From Sinomonas atrocyanea (GTDB lineage Bacteria > Actinomycetota > Actinomycetes > Actinomycetales > Micrococcaceae), in the NCBI RefSeq assembly GCF_001577305.1, contig NZ_CP014518.1:682001-746000 (forward strand): a DNA stretch of 64,000 bases, given 5' to 3'. The number at the start of each line of letters is the position of its first letter. Within the stretch, counting starts at the first letter, position 1. Below are positions 43,573 to 51,713 of the stretch, one piece after another. The translations under genes and the position numbers were made by a program. The notes below the pieces were generated by a model. It was given only the letters and a program-made list of their open reading frames with translations. It was not told the origin of the DNA and did no database searches.

Positions 43573-43639
43573 TCCGCGCGCCGCCGCAGACGGCACCGTG
43601 CGGATCCGCTACCCCCACCGCCGATGTGCAAACGCGCTC

Positions 43640-43724
43640 AGAGAAGTCCTCAGCACGCGCGAGAGAAGTCCCCGGAAGGGGCCGCTTGGGAGAGGGAGGC
43701 AGGGGTAGTAGGCCCAGAGAAGTC
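43640..43724 (+). promoter_or_regulatory. three copies of AGAGAAGTC upstream of the ALDH-like gene
   Basis: AGAGAAGTC occurs at 43640-43648, 43662-43670 and 43716-43724. The first two are 22 bp apart, about two helical turns; the last ends 15 bp before the ATG. They may be binding sites for a regulator of this operon; inference only. Confidence 0.4.
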
Positions 43725-43739
43725 GCACAGGAGGTTGAC

Positions 43740-45215
43740 ATGAGCGCTGTCCTGCCGGGCAAGGCAGACTACGCGGGTGCGCCGCACCCATCAGGAACGG
43801 AGATGCCCCGACCGGAATCCGCCGGAATGGGCGTAGCAGGAGAGGCCGCCGCCCCCGGAACGGACACCGAGGCAGGGACCCTCGCAGCGCCGGACGCCCA
43901 GCGGGTCGAGAGCGCACTCCAGGCGGCGCGCCGGGCCTCAGCGCTGTGGCGACGCACGCCGCAGGCTGAGCGCTCAGCGGCGCTGCGCGAGATTGCAGCA
44001 GCCGTGGAGTCCGCCGCGCACGAGCTCGCCGACCTGAACTCCCAGGAGACCGGCCGTCTGTTCGACGACGCGCTCGAGGGCGTGCGCTCGGGAGCCGAGG
44101 CCCTCCGCCGGTTCGCGGAGCTGGGCCTGCTGCGGTCAGGTCCGAGCCTCGCCGGGGCGTTCTCCGGACTCGACTTCACGGTCTTCGAACCCCGCGGAGT
44201 CGTGCTGGGGCTGACGTCCTGGGACGACCCCGTCGCCGTGTCCTGCGCGATCGTCGGGGCGTCCCTCGCCGCGGGCAACGCCGTGCTCCTCAAGCCGAGC
44301 GGCCGCTGCCCCGCACTGGGCCGGCGCCTCGGCCGGCTCTTCGCCTCCGCGGTCCCCGGCGGGGTGATCGGCACCGTCACGGGCAGCGGCGCCGTGGGCG
44401 CGGCCCTCGCCGAGGACGGACGCGTCGACGCGATCGTCCACCTCGGGTCCTCCGAGGTGGCCGACAGCCTCGCTCACCTCGCCCGCGGGACAGATGCCCA
44501 CCTGGTCCGCGGCCGCCCGGGAAACGGTGTGTTCCTCGTGGACCGGGAGGTGGATCCCGGCTGGGCCGCGGCGTGCGCGGCCGAGGCGGCCTTCCGGCAT
44601 GCAGGCCAGCTGCGCTCCGCCGCGAGCCGGATCTATGTGCTCGAGGACATCGCCGAAGACTTCCTCACGGCCTTCGCCGGCCAGGCGCGGCAATGGGGCG
44701 ACGACGAGCGGGTCGGCCCACTCGTTGACGCCTCGGCACGGGAAGACGTCCACCGCGCGGTGACCCGCGCCGTGGATCGCGGCGCCCGCCGGATCGCCGG
44801 TGGCACCATCCCGGACGGCCCCGGGTCCTACTACCCGCCGACCATCCTCGCCGGCCCCGCCGCCGCCCTCGAATGCTTCACGCGAGAGGTGCGCGGTCCG
44901 GTGGCCGCCGTCGTCCCGGTGGGAAGCTTCGGCGAGGCAATTGCCGAGGCCGCCCACTGCCCCTGCGGTGCCTCCGCAACCGTGCTGACCCGGGACATCG
45001 CGCACGCCCAGATCGCCGCTGCCGAGCTGCCGGTCGGGACTGTCGTGGTGAACGGGGTGGCGCAGGGGGCCACGGGGACCGACGCGCCGGGCCTGCCGCA
45101 GACCGGCAGCCCGGTCGGGTTCGGCCCACGCCTGCTCGACGAGCTGAGCCGTCCCAAGGTGATCCACCTCGAGCCGCCCGTCGTCTCCCGCCCGGGCCCG
45201 GGGCTGGTGATCTGA
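43740..45215 (+). CDS. aldehyde dehydrogenase-fold protein lacking catalytic residues
   Basis: A 491-residue protein that aligns along its length with NAD-dependent aldehyde dehydrogenases (GVVLGLTSW, LAAGNAVLLKPSG, RIYVLEDIAEDFLTAF). The active site is changed everywhere it can be checked: the W-N-x-P oxyanion motif reads WDDP (161-164), the ELGGK motif with the general-base Glu reads LVRGRP (255-260), GQxC with the nucleophilic Cys reads GQLR (Arg 292, codon CGC at 44613), and EEVFGP reads REVRGP. The lead of about 50 residues is disordered. It is thus unlikely to oxidise aldehydes and may be structural or regulatory. GGAGG precedes the ATG; the hldE copy follows directly. Confidence 0.82.
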   Translation: MSAVLPGKADYAGAPHPSGTEMPRPESAGMGVAGEAAAPGTDTEAGTLAAPDAQRVESALQAARRASALWRRTPQAERSAALREIAAAVESAAHELADLNSQETGRLFDDALEGVRSGAEALRRFAELGLLRSGPSLAGAFSGLDFTVFEPRGVVLGLTSWDDPVAVSCAIVGASLAAGNAVLLKPSGRCPALGRRLGRLFASAVPGGVIGTVTGSGAVGAALAEDGRVDAIVHLGSSEVADSLAHLARGTDAHLVRGRPGNGVFLVDREVDPGWAAACAAEAAFRHAGQLRSAASRIYVLEDIAEDFLTAFAGQARQWGDDERVGPLVDASAREDVHRAVTRAVDRGARRIAGGTIPDGPGSYYPPTILAGPAAALECFTREVRGPVAAVVPVGSFGEAIAEAAHCPCGASATVLTRDIAHAQIAAAELPVGTVVVNGVAQGATGTDAPGLPQTGSPVGFGPRLLDELSRPKVIHLEPPVVSRPGPGLVI

Positions 45216-46651
45216 GTGGACGCCGAGGAGATCCTTGCCGCCCTTCAGCGCCGCCGTCCCAGGATCCTCGTGCTCGGGGATGTGCTCCTGGACCGCTGGT
45301 GCGAGGGCGGGGCCGAACGGCTCTGCCGCGAGGGCCCGGTCCCGGTGCTGGACGTGGCCCGCGTTGTCGACGCGCCGGGAGGGGCGGGCAACACCGCGAT
45401 GAACCTCGCCGCGCTCGGTGCCGACGTGGTGCTCGCGGGGGTGGCGGGCGACGACGGACCCGGCGCCTCGCTCACCGCGTGCCTGGACCGTGCGGGAATC
45501 AGCACCCGGGACACGCTCGTGCAGCGCGCTGGGCATTCCACGTCGGTGAAGTCCCGCATGCTGGCGGGCGGCCAGCTGCTCCTCAGGGTGGACTCGTGCC
45601 GCCCCGCAGAGCCGGACGAGGCCCGGGAGGTGTCGGACCGTGCCCTTGCCGCGCTGGCCGGGGCGGACGCGGTCGTGGTGTGCGACTACGGCCTCGGCGC
45701 ACTCGCGGCGCTGGACCGCGCCGCCGTCCGCAGCGGGGCCCACGCCCTCGTGGTGGACGCCCGGCGCTTCCACGAGTGGGCGAGCCTGCGGGCCGACGTT
45801 GCGACCCCCAACGCCCAGGAGGCGGCCGACCTCCTCGGCGAGCCCACGCCGCACGGGGACCGCCGTGCCTGGGCGGAGGGGCACGCGCGCGAGCTCGGTT
45901 CCGCGACCGGCGCCGAGCACACGCTCGTGACCTTGGACCGTGACGGGACGGTGCTCCTCGGGCCACCCGGCACTGTGCACGCCACCGCAGCCCGCCCCGC
46001 CCCGAGCAGAACGCGGTGGGCGCCGGGGACACCTTCGTGGCGGGACTCGCGTACGCGCTCGCGCTGGGACTGCCCGTCGAGGCGGCCGCGGACGTCGGGC
46101 AGGCGGCCGCGGACGTCGTCGTCGGCCTTCCGGGGACGAGCACCTGCACCGGGGAGCGACTGGCGGCCGCGCTCCGCGGGGAGCCGGCGCGCCGCGTCAG
46201 CACTCTGGCTGCGGCGCGCGAGGCTGCGGCCGCCGCCCGGGCAGCGGGCCAGACGGTGGTCCTCACCAATGGCGTGTTCGACGGGCTGCACCGCGGCCAT
46301 ACCGCGTTCCTCGAGGACGCCGCACGGATGGGCGGCCTCCTCGTGGTCGGGGTGAACTCGGACCAGTCGGCGCACCGCCTCCACGGGACGCCGCCGTCTA
46401 CCACAGAGGACGACCGTGCAGCCGTGGTTGCGGCCCTCGCGTCCGTGGACCACGCCCTCGTCTTCGACTCCGAAACGGCGGTGCCGCTCATCGAGGCCCT
46501 CGCCCCCGACGTGTACGTCAAGGGCGGCGACTACCTTCCGGGCATGCTGGCCGAGGCCGGCGCCGTGGAGGCCGTCGGCGGACGCCTCGAGACGCTGGGC
46601 TGGACCGAGCGTGCGGACCGCCGCCCGATCGACACCAGGGTGGACCGGTGA
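45216..46651 (+). pseudogene. hldE: HldE-like bifunctional heptose kinase/adenylyltransferase, one-base frameshift (copy 2)
   Basis: A GTG directly after the previous stop opens the kinase domain: RPRILVLGDVLLDRWCEGGA, DAPGGAGNTAMNLAALGADV and VVCDYGLGALAALD. At CCCC (46000-46003) the frame breaks; one added C restores the sequence into AVGAGDTFVAGLAYALALGL (ATP-site GAGD) and the adenylyltransferase domain VVLTNGVFDGLHRGHTAFLE and SVDHALVFDSETAVPLIEAL. Corrected, the protein would be about 478 residues, the normal HldE length. As written, only the C-terminal part (from a GTG at 46016) could be made separately as an adenylyltransferase. It overlaps the GT2 gene in GTGA. Confidence 0.85.
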
Positions 46652-47538
46652 ACCGCGGGCCCGAGGACTGGGCAGCGCCACGTCCACCCGGCGAGCCGCT
46701 CCTCGAGATCCTCATCCCCACCTGCAACCGTCCGACCGAGCTCGCCACCACCTTGGCCGGGCTCGCCGGGCAGGACGCGGACGACTTCGGCGTCGTCGTG
46801 AGCGACCAGAGCGACGGACCGGCGGGCTGGGAGTACGAGGGGCCCGCCGCGATGCTGCGGCTGCTCGAGGCGCAGGGCCGCGCGGTGCGCACGCTCCGGC
46901 ACCACCCCCGCAGGGGCCTGGCCGAGCATCGCCAGTTCCTCCTCGAGGCCTCCTCCGCGCCGCGCGTGCTCTTCCTGGACGACGACGTGTGGCTCGCCCC
47001 GGGCGCTGTCCGCACCCTGGGAGAGGCGCTCGCAACCCTCGGGTGCGGATTCGTGGGGATGGCCGTCCAGGGCCTGTCCTACCTCGACGACCCGCGCCCC
47101 GACGAGGTCGGGGCATTCTCGGTGTGGGACGGGCCGGTGCAGCCCGAACGTATGGACCGCCAGGCTCCCGGGTTCGAACGCTGGCGGCTGCACAACGCGG
47201 CGAACCTGGCCCATCTCGCAGCCGATCTCCGCCGCACCGGCCGGCTGCGCGCGGGGGAGTGGCTCCCGTACCGCATCGCCTGGGTCGGGGGATGCGTGCT
47301 CTACCGGAGGGAGGCCCTCGAGGAATGCGGCGCCTTCGCGTTCTGGCGTGACCTTCCGCCGGCCCACGCCGGCGAGGACGTCGTGGCGCAGTGGCGCGTC
47401 ATGGAGCGCTACGGCGGTGCAGGCATCATCCCGTCCCAGGCCGTGCACCTTGAGAGCCCCACGACGGTCACGGAGCGCTCGGTCGAGGCGTCCGTCGTCC
47501 TGGCGGGAGACGCGCGCCGCGGTCCCGACGAGGTGTGA
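46648..47538 (+). CDS. glycosyltransferase family 2 protein
   Basis: A 296-residue GT-A enzyme. LEILIPTCNRPTELATTLAG starts the nucleotide-binding domain, VLFLDDDVWLAPGAVRTL carries the DxD-like metal site, and RIAWVGGCVLYRREALEECG and AGEDVVAQWRVMERYGG supply the acceptor and ED motifs. The GTG start overlaps the hldE stop. It is the last gene of the heptose cluster. Donor is unknown. Confidence 0.85.
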   Translation: MNRGPEDWAAPRPPGEPLLEILIPTCNRPTELATTLAGLAGQDADDFGVVVSDQSDGPAGWEYEGPAAMLRLLEAQGRAVRTLRHHPRRGLAEHRQFLLEASSAPRVLFLDDDVWLAPGAVRTLGEALATLGCGFVGMAVQGLSYLDDPRPDEVGAFSVWDGPVQPERMDRQAPGFERWRLHNAANLAHLAADLRRTGRLRAGEWLPYRIAWVGGCVLYRREALEECGAFAFWRDLPPAHAGEDVVAQWRVMERYGGAGIIPSQAVHLESPTTVTERSVEASVVLAGDARRGPDEV

Positions 47539-47610
47539 ACACCCTGTCGGACGGGAAAGAAGACCTCAACCGGGCCGGAAGGCGCGGCCCGCGATGGAAG
47601 GAGAACCGCC

Positions 47611-47880
47611 ATGCCGGCGAAGAAGACGCCTCCGAGCATCAAGGATCCACAGATGTACGAGGAGCTGCGCGACGAGGGAGCCTCGAAGCAGAAGGCCGCC
47701 CGGATCTCCAATGCCGCCGCGAAGGAAGGCCGCGGGAAGGTGGGGCACCGCGGGGGCAAGGCCGGCGACTACGAGGATCGCACCGTGGGCGAGCTGCGGG
47801 ACCGCGCGAAGGAGCTCGGCCTGAAGGGGTACTCCTCCCTGCGCAAGAGTGAGCTCATCGATGCCCTCCGGAACCACTGA
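47611..47880 (+). CDS. Rho-termination-factor N-terminal-like (SAP-type) small protein
   Basis: Eighty-nine residues. The first half, KTPPSIKDPQMYEELRDEGA and KQKAARISNAAAKEGRGKV, is the common actinobacterial DUF7218-type sequence; the second half, TVGELRDRAKELGLKGYSSL and KSELIDALRNH, is the helix-extended-loop-helix found at the N-terminus of Rho and in SAP domains, which bind nucleic acid. AAGGAGAA lies upstream of the ATG. The following gene starts inside its last codons. Confidence 0.8.
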   Translation: MPAKKTPPSIKDPQMYEELRDEGASKQKAARISNAAAKEGRGKVGHRGGKAGDYEDRTVGELRDRAKELGLKGYSSLRKSELIDALRNH

Positions 47881-48493
47881 GCGGGCCACCGAACGCAAGT
47901 CCCAGCGGCACCTGCTCTACCACCGGCGCGAGACCTACGCGGAGAAGCTGGACCGGAACTGGGCCGAGATCCTGCAGGAGCTGCGCATCCTGCAGACGGG
48001 CCTTCAGCTCATCGCGGGCTTCCTCATGACGCTGCCGTTCCAGGCCCGCTTCACCACGCTGGACGAGTACGCCCGCACGCTGTACCTCGTCCTCGTGGTG
48101 ATCGCTGCCATAGCCCTCCTCGTCGTGCTCACGCCGTTGAGCGTGCACCGGTGGCTCTTCCGCAAGCAGGTCAAGGACCGCCTCGTGGCGAGCGGGGCGT
48201 GGGCAGCCAAGGTGGCCCTCGGGCTGGCCGCCCTGCTCATCATGGGCACCTCGTCGCTGATCTTCGATGTGGTGCTGGGACGGTGGCAGTCCCTCGTGGC
48301 GGGCGGCGTCCTGTGCCTGCTGTGCATCATGATGTTCCTCGCCGTGCCGGCCGCGATCTCGCGCTTCCCGGAGCCGACCAAGCTGCCCGAGACGGAGGTT
48401 GCGGACCGGGAGCGGGACGCCGAACAGGGCCACGGCACGCACGAGGCGCACGAGCCGCGCGACGACGGGGCCGACGGCAGCCCGGCGGAGTGA
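47861..48493 (+). CDS. DUF6328 family membrane protein
   Basis: About 210 residues. The cytoplasmic lead has YHRRETYAEKLDRNWAEILQ and ELRILQTGLQLIAGFLMTLP, the DUF6328 signature; four hydrophobic segments follow (about residues 50-70, 80-100, 115-135, 145-165), then a charged His/Glu/Asp-rich tail. An in-frame GTG at 47849 is an alternative start. The gene overlaps the small Rho-N-like gene by 20 bp. The role is unknown. Confidence 0.75.
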   Translation: MPSGTTERATERKSQRHLLYHRRETYAEKLDRNWAEILQELRILQTGLQLIAGFLMTLPFQARFTTLDEYARTLYLVLVVIAAIALLVVLTPLSVHRWLFRKQVKDRLVASGAWAAKVALGLAALLIMGTSSLIFDVVLGRWQSLVAGGVLCLLCIMMFLAVPAAISRFPEPTKLPETEVADRERDAEQGHGTHEAHEPRDDGADGSPAE

Positions 48494-48568
48494 GGCCGGG
48501 AGCGGCGGCACCTGCATGCGGGCCCAAGTTCCCTAGTTCGCCCCGCCCCGCGGACCTAGGCTCTGGCC

Positions 48569-49069
48569 ATGAGCGAAGCACAGGTTCCTGCCCCCGTCCA
48601 AGGGATCGTCGTCGGCGTCGACGGTTCGCCTCTCTCGATCGAGGCGCTCAAGTGGGCCGCGCGGCTCGAGCCGACGGTGGGCGGTCCGATCACCGCGATG
48701 GCCGCATGGCACATTCCCGCCAGCAGCGCCGGGTACGTCTCCTACCCGGGCATCGACTGGAATCCCGAGGAGGACGCGGCGACGCTGCTGCAGTCCGCCC
48801 TCAAGGAGGCCTACGGGGACCAGCAGCCGGAGGGGCTGAGGGCGCTCACAGTCGAGGGGCGCCCGGCGCAGGTCCTCGTCCGCGCCAGCCGGGATGCCAC
48901 CATGCTCGTGGTCGGTTCCCGCGGACTCGGCGGGTTCATGGGCATGCTCCTCGGCTCGGTGAGCCGGGCCGTGGCGGAGCACGCCTCGTGCCCTGTCATG
49001 GTGCTGCATGCCCAGGGCGACGAGCAGGCGGGCGAGTCTCTCGACGCGCAGGAGCTGACCCGCAGCTAG
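48569..49069 (+). CDS. universal stress protein (UspA family)
   Basis: A 166-residue single Usp domain. GIVVGVDGSPLSIEALKWAA is the N-terminal strand-loop and VVGSRGLGGFMGMLLGSVSR the ATP-binding G-2x-G-9x-G-S motif, both intact, so an ATP-binding type. TAGGCT at 48557-48562 lies 6 bp before the ATG and no ribosome binding site is visible, so it is probably leaderless. Such proteins accumulate under starvation or hypoxia. Confidence 0.9.
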   Translation: MSEAQVPAPVQGIVVGVDGSPLSIEALKWAARLEPTVGGPITAMAAWHIPASSAGYVSYPGIDWNPEEDAATLLQSALKEAYGDQQPEGLRALTVEGRPAQVLVRASRDATMLVVGSRGLGGFMGMLLGSVSRAVAEHASCPVMVLHAQGDEQAGESLDAQELTRS

Positions 49070-49223
49070 GAGGGACTTCCGCCCTTTACAGCCTGCGTTC
49101 TCCGGCGTGTACTGGAAGTGGCCAGCGCCTCTCGCGCCGGCGCGGATGCACCGACCAGCCCGAGCACTGACCGCCGTTCCCCGGGGGTACCGGGGGTATG
49201 GAAAGTTGGGAGGAGTGCAACCC

Positions 49224-49583
49224 ATGAACAAGTGGACGCGCTGGGAGGACTACGTCGCGATCGTATGCGGCCTCTACGCGGCGCTTGCAGTGATGTGGAC
49301 GGCGCAGACCGCGTTGTCGACCTCGCTCATGCTCGTGTTCGGCATCCTGCTGATCGCCTCGGGCGTCCTCAACCTGTCGCTGCCCGGCACACCGTGGCTC
49401 GAATATGTGCAGTGCGCCTTCGGCGTCCTGCTGTTCGTGTCCCCGTGGATGGGCGCGTACACGGATCACACGGGAGCGTCCTGGACCTCGTGGATCGCCG
49501 GCATCATCGCCGCTGGAGTGACAGCTGCGGCCTTCAAACCGGCCAACGACGCCAGGCACCACCGCGTGATGCCCTCGCACTGA
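49224..49583 (+). CDS. SPW repeat membrane protein
   Basis: A 119-residue protein with four membrane segments and the two SPW-type motifs: MNKWTRWEDYVAIVCGLYAA at the start and FVSPWMGAYTDHTGASWTSW around residues 77-96. SPW proteins are common in Gram-positive and other bacteria, of unknown function. GGGAGGAG precedes the ATG at 49224. A GC-rich terminator hairpin follows. Confidence 0.85.
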   Translation: MNKWTRWEDYVAIVCGLYAALAVMWTAQTALSTSLMLVFGILLIASGVLNLSLPGTPWLEYVQCAFGVLLFVSPWMGAYTDHTGASWTSWIAGIIAAGVTAAAFKPANDARHHRVMPSH

Positions 49584-49602
49584 GCGAGTCATCCCCGACA
49601 CT

Positions 49603-49630
49603 GGCCGCGGCCCCCGCAGGGGCCGCGGCC
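49603..49630. terminator. 12-bp stem-loop after the SPW gene
   Basis: GGCCGCGGCCCC pairs perfectly with GGGGCCGCGGCC across a CGCA loop and is followed by CTTTC. It lies 19 bp after the SPW stop, so it is a good terminator candidate, and may also serve the converging HTH gene. Confidence 0.75.
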
Positions 49631-49716
49631 CTTTCACATCCTGCGCTTTCGCGCCCGGCGCCTCTCACCTCCTTGACGGCGGCGCTCACATCCTTGAGGC
49701 CGGCGCCTGCCGGCTT

Positions 49717-50157
49717 TCAGTCCTGGTCGTGGGACTGGCGGTTGAGGGTCTGGTCGATGATGTCGCGGATCTCGAGGAGCGTCTCGGGGGAGAGGTCGCT
49801 CGTGAGGGCACGTGCGGCGAAGTTCTTGACCTCGGCCTCCTTGAGCGTGCGGAGCAGCTCGAGCTGGGCCGTGACGCGCGAGGGCACCTCGGCGTCGGCC
49901 TCGGTCAGGAAGGACACGGGGACGCCGAAGAAGTCCGCGAGGGCTTCGAGGAGGGGCGTGTCCGTGGTCATGGGGCCGGTGCCGGCGCGCATGTAGTGCC
50001 ACCGCTGGCGGGAGATGTGGACGCCCCGCGCCTCCATGGCCGCCTTGATCTCCGGGAACGTGTAGCGGCTGCCGCCCTCGGCAGCCACGACGTCGAGGAG
50101 CGTGTTGAGGCGTTCCGCCAAGACTTCCTGTGGCTCCGGCGGGAGATTCTCAGGCAT
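49717..50157 (-). CDS. EspR-like helix-turn-helix regulator
   Basis: A 146-residue protein. VLAERLNTLLDVVAAEGGSR then FPEIKAAMEARGVHISRQRW and HYMRAGTGPMTTDTPLLEAL form an XRE-type DNA-binding domain of the EspR style, followed by FFGVPVSFLTEADAEVPSRV and a C-terminal dimerisation helix. In mycobacteria EspR is a nucleoid-associated regulator of secretion genes. It starts 8 bp inside the preceding membrane-protein gene, so the three leftward genes form one unit that likely regulates itself. Confidence 0.82.
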   Translation of the reverse strand: MPENLPPEPQEVLAERLNTLLDVVAAEGGSRYTFPEIKAAMEARGVHISRQRWHYMRAGTGPMTTDTPLLEALADFFGVPVSFLTEADAEVPSRVTAQLELLRTLKEAEVKNFAARALTSDLSPETLLEIRDIIDQTLNRQSHDQD

Positions 50158-51112
50158 AGAAGGCTTCCTCCGATTTCTTGACGAGTCTCGATTCCGATGA
50201 TGTCAGGAGCGAGCCGCCGGCGGCGAGTTCGCTGTCCATGATTTCGACGAGGGCGCGGTGCAGGCGCGACCGGGGATCCCTGCTGACGACGCCGCTGAGC
50301 GGGGCCGTGAGGGCGTCCATCACGAGGTTGGCGTCCGCCGCGCGCCGCCAGACCCGGTCCAGTCGGAGCAGACAGTAGCGTTCGTACACCTGCCAGGCAT
50401 CGGCCCACCGCGTCAGCGACGGGAGCGCGAGCCCCAGTGGCAGGAGCACGCCGGCGCAGCCGGCGAACCACTCGAAGGACGCCTCGAGCGTGGGCCCGGC
50501 GTCGAGGCCCACCGAGGTGAGGTCCCCGGCCTCCCGCAGCACGTTGGCCGCCATGCCGGCGATCGCGGAGCCGCATCCCACGGCCACCGTGGTGAACCCG
50601 ATTCTGAACAGGCCCGAGGCCATCTGCGGCACGTAGCGGAGGCACACGAGCGCGATCTGGACGGCGGCGAAGATGACGTAGATGGAGAGGGTCGTGGTGA
50701 ACACGAACACCCCGACGTCCACCTGGGCCTCGGGGACCGCAGGGAGTCCGCGCAGCGGGACCGCGCCGACGAGGGCCGCGCAGGTGTAGGCGGAGCAGTA
50801 TGCCGTCATGGCCGCGGCCGTCTGCAGGAGACCGCGCTGGAGCACCGGGCCCTGGTCCGCAGGAAGCACGACGGCGCGGACGATCGCCGCGCGCACGAGT
50901 CCGAGCGCGAGCATGATGAGGGAGCCGACCGTGGGCACTGCCGCGCCGCCGCCGAAGACGGCGCTGCTCACCGCGGGCGCCATGAGCACCGCGGCCGCGG
51001 CCCCGGCGAGGGCCGCGCAGAAGACGAGGTCCCCCCGCTTGCGCAGGAACGGCCCGAGCCGGGTGAGGACGAGGATCCAGAGGGCCGCGGTCGCGGCCGC
51101 GAGCGGGGTCAT
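50150..51112 (-). CDS. MAB_1171c-like polytopic membrane protein
   Basis: A 320-residue protein with about seven hydrophobic segments up to residue 220, then a soluble C-terminal region with VYERYCLLRLDRVWRRAADA, PLSGVVSRDPRSRLHRALVE and IMDSELAAGG. This topology and partner set fit the actinobacterial MAB_1171c-type putative transporter, always found with an ImmA/IrrE protease and an HTH regulator. The ATG at 51112 lies in an ATGA overlap with the protease stop. What it senses or transports is unknown. Confidence 0.68.
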   Translation of the reverse strand: MTPLAAATAALWILVLTRLGPFLRKRGDLVFCAALAGAAAAVLMAPAVSSAVFGGGAAVPTVGSLIMLALGLVRAAIVRAVVLPADQGPVLQRGLLQTAAAMTAYCSAYTCAALVGAVPLRGLPAVPEAQVDVGVFVFTTTLSIYVIFAAVQIALVCLRYVPQMASGLFRIGFTTVAVGCGSAIAGMAANVLREAGDLTSVGLDAGPTLEASFEWFAGCAGVLLPLGLALPSLTRWADAWQVYERYCLLRLDRVWRRAADANLVMDALTAPLSGVVSRDPRSRLHRALVEIMDSELAAGGSLLTSSESRLVKKSEEAFYA

Positions 51113-51594
51113 CCGAACACGCCCCGGAAGTTGAGGGGCTCGTCCCGGCGGGCGCGCCGGCCGCGGGCGATGGCCCCGGCGAACAGGTCGGCCAGCGACT
51201 CCGCGACGATCTCCGGCTCCGACTGCCGCCGGCAGCGGGCCAGGACACGGGACACGATGCTGCGGTCCAGGTCCGGCAGCAGGGAGGCGACGTGGCGGTC
51301 TTCGCCGACCAGGAGGTCGTGCTGGAGCACCATGTGGGCCAGCTCGTGGAGGATGATCTGCTCGCGGTGCAGCTCGGACCCGGTCTTGGCATGGAGCACC
51401 AGCTCGGCCGCGGGCAGCGAGAGCCACAGGCCGGAGATCTTGTCTGCACCGAGATGGTCGACCGCGCGCACCACGATCTTCCGGCCGCGATGCTCTTCGA
51501 TACGCTCCGCGAGCGAGTCGAGCGTGAGATGGTCGGGCGCCCCGAGCGCCTCGAACGCGGCGGCCGCCTGCCGCCGGAGAACACCTGTGTCCAT
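51109..51594 (-). CDS. ImmA/IrrE family metallo-endopeptidase
   Basis: A 161-residue protein with the zinc-protease motif HELAHMVLQH at about residues 83-92 (HExxH plus downstream helix), embedded in the ImmA/IrrE pattern TGSELHREQIILHELAH. In mobile elements and in Deinococcus such proteases cleave a specific HTH repressor to switch on its targets. The EspR-like regulator two genes downstream is the obvious candidate partner. AAGGGGG precedes the ATG. It is divergent from the secreted-protein gene. Confidence 0.85.
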   Translation of the reverse strand: MDTGVLRRQAAAAFEALGAPDHLTLDSLAERIEEHRGRKIVVRAVDHLGADKISGLWLSLPAAELVLHAKTGSELHREQIILHELAHMVLQHDLLVGEDRHVASLLPDLDRSIVSRVLARCRRQSEPEIVAESLADLFAGAIARGRRARRDEPLNFRGVFG

Positions 51595-51713
51595 GACACA
51601 ACCCCCTTAGTCCCCCGTGGTCCCGCCAGCACCAGTGGCACCAGCACCACTCGACACAGTGTAAGGTCTGCGTGGGGGCCGGATGAACGGCCGCGCGACA
51701 TCAAGGCTGAAAA
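51595..51713. promoter_or_regulatory. divergent promoter region with repeated CCAGCACCA
   Basis: CCAGCACCA occurs at 51626-51634 and 51641-51649, 15 bp apart, between divergent genes. TAAGGT (51662-51667, rightward) and TACACT (leftward, overlapping it) are possible -10 boxes. The repeats are candidate sites for the HTH regulator of the unit. Confidence 0.4.

Noticed and set aside
43404..43739. Upstream extension of the aldehyde-dehydrogenase-like protein
   Set aside because: The added residues are repeat-coded Ser/Ala/Pro sequence through the promoter region, and a good GGAGG box precedes the ATG at 43740.
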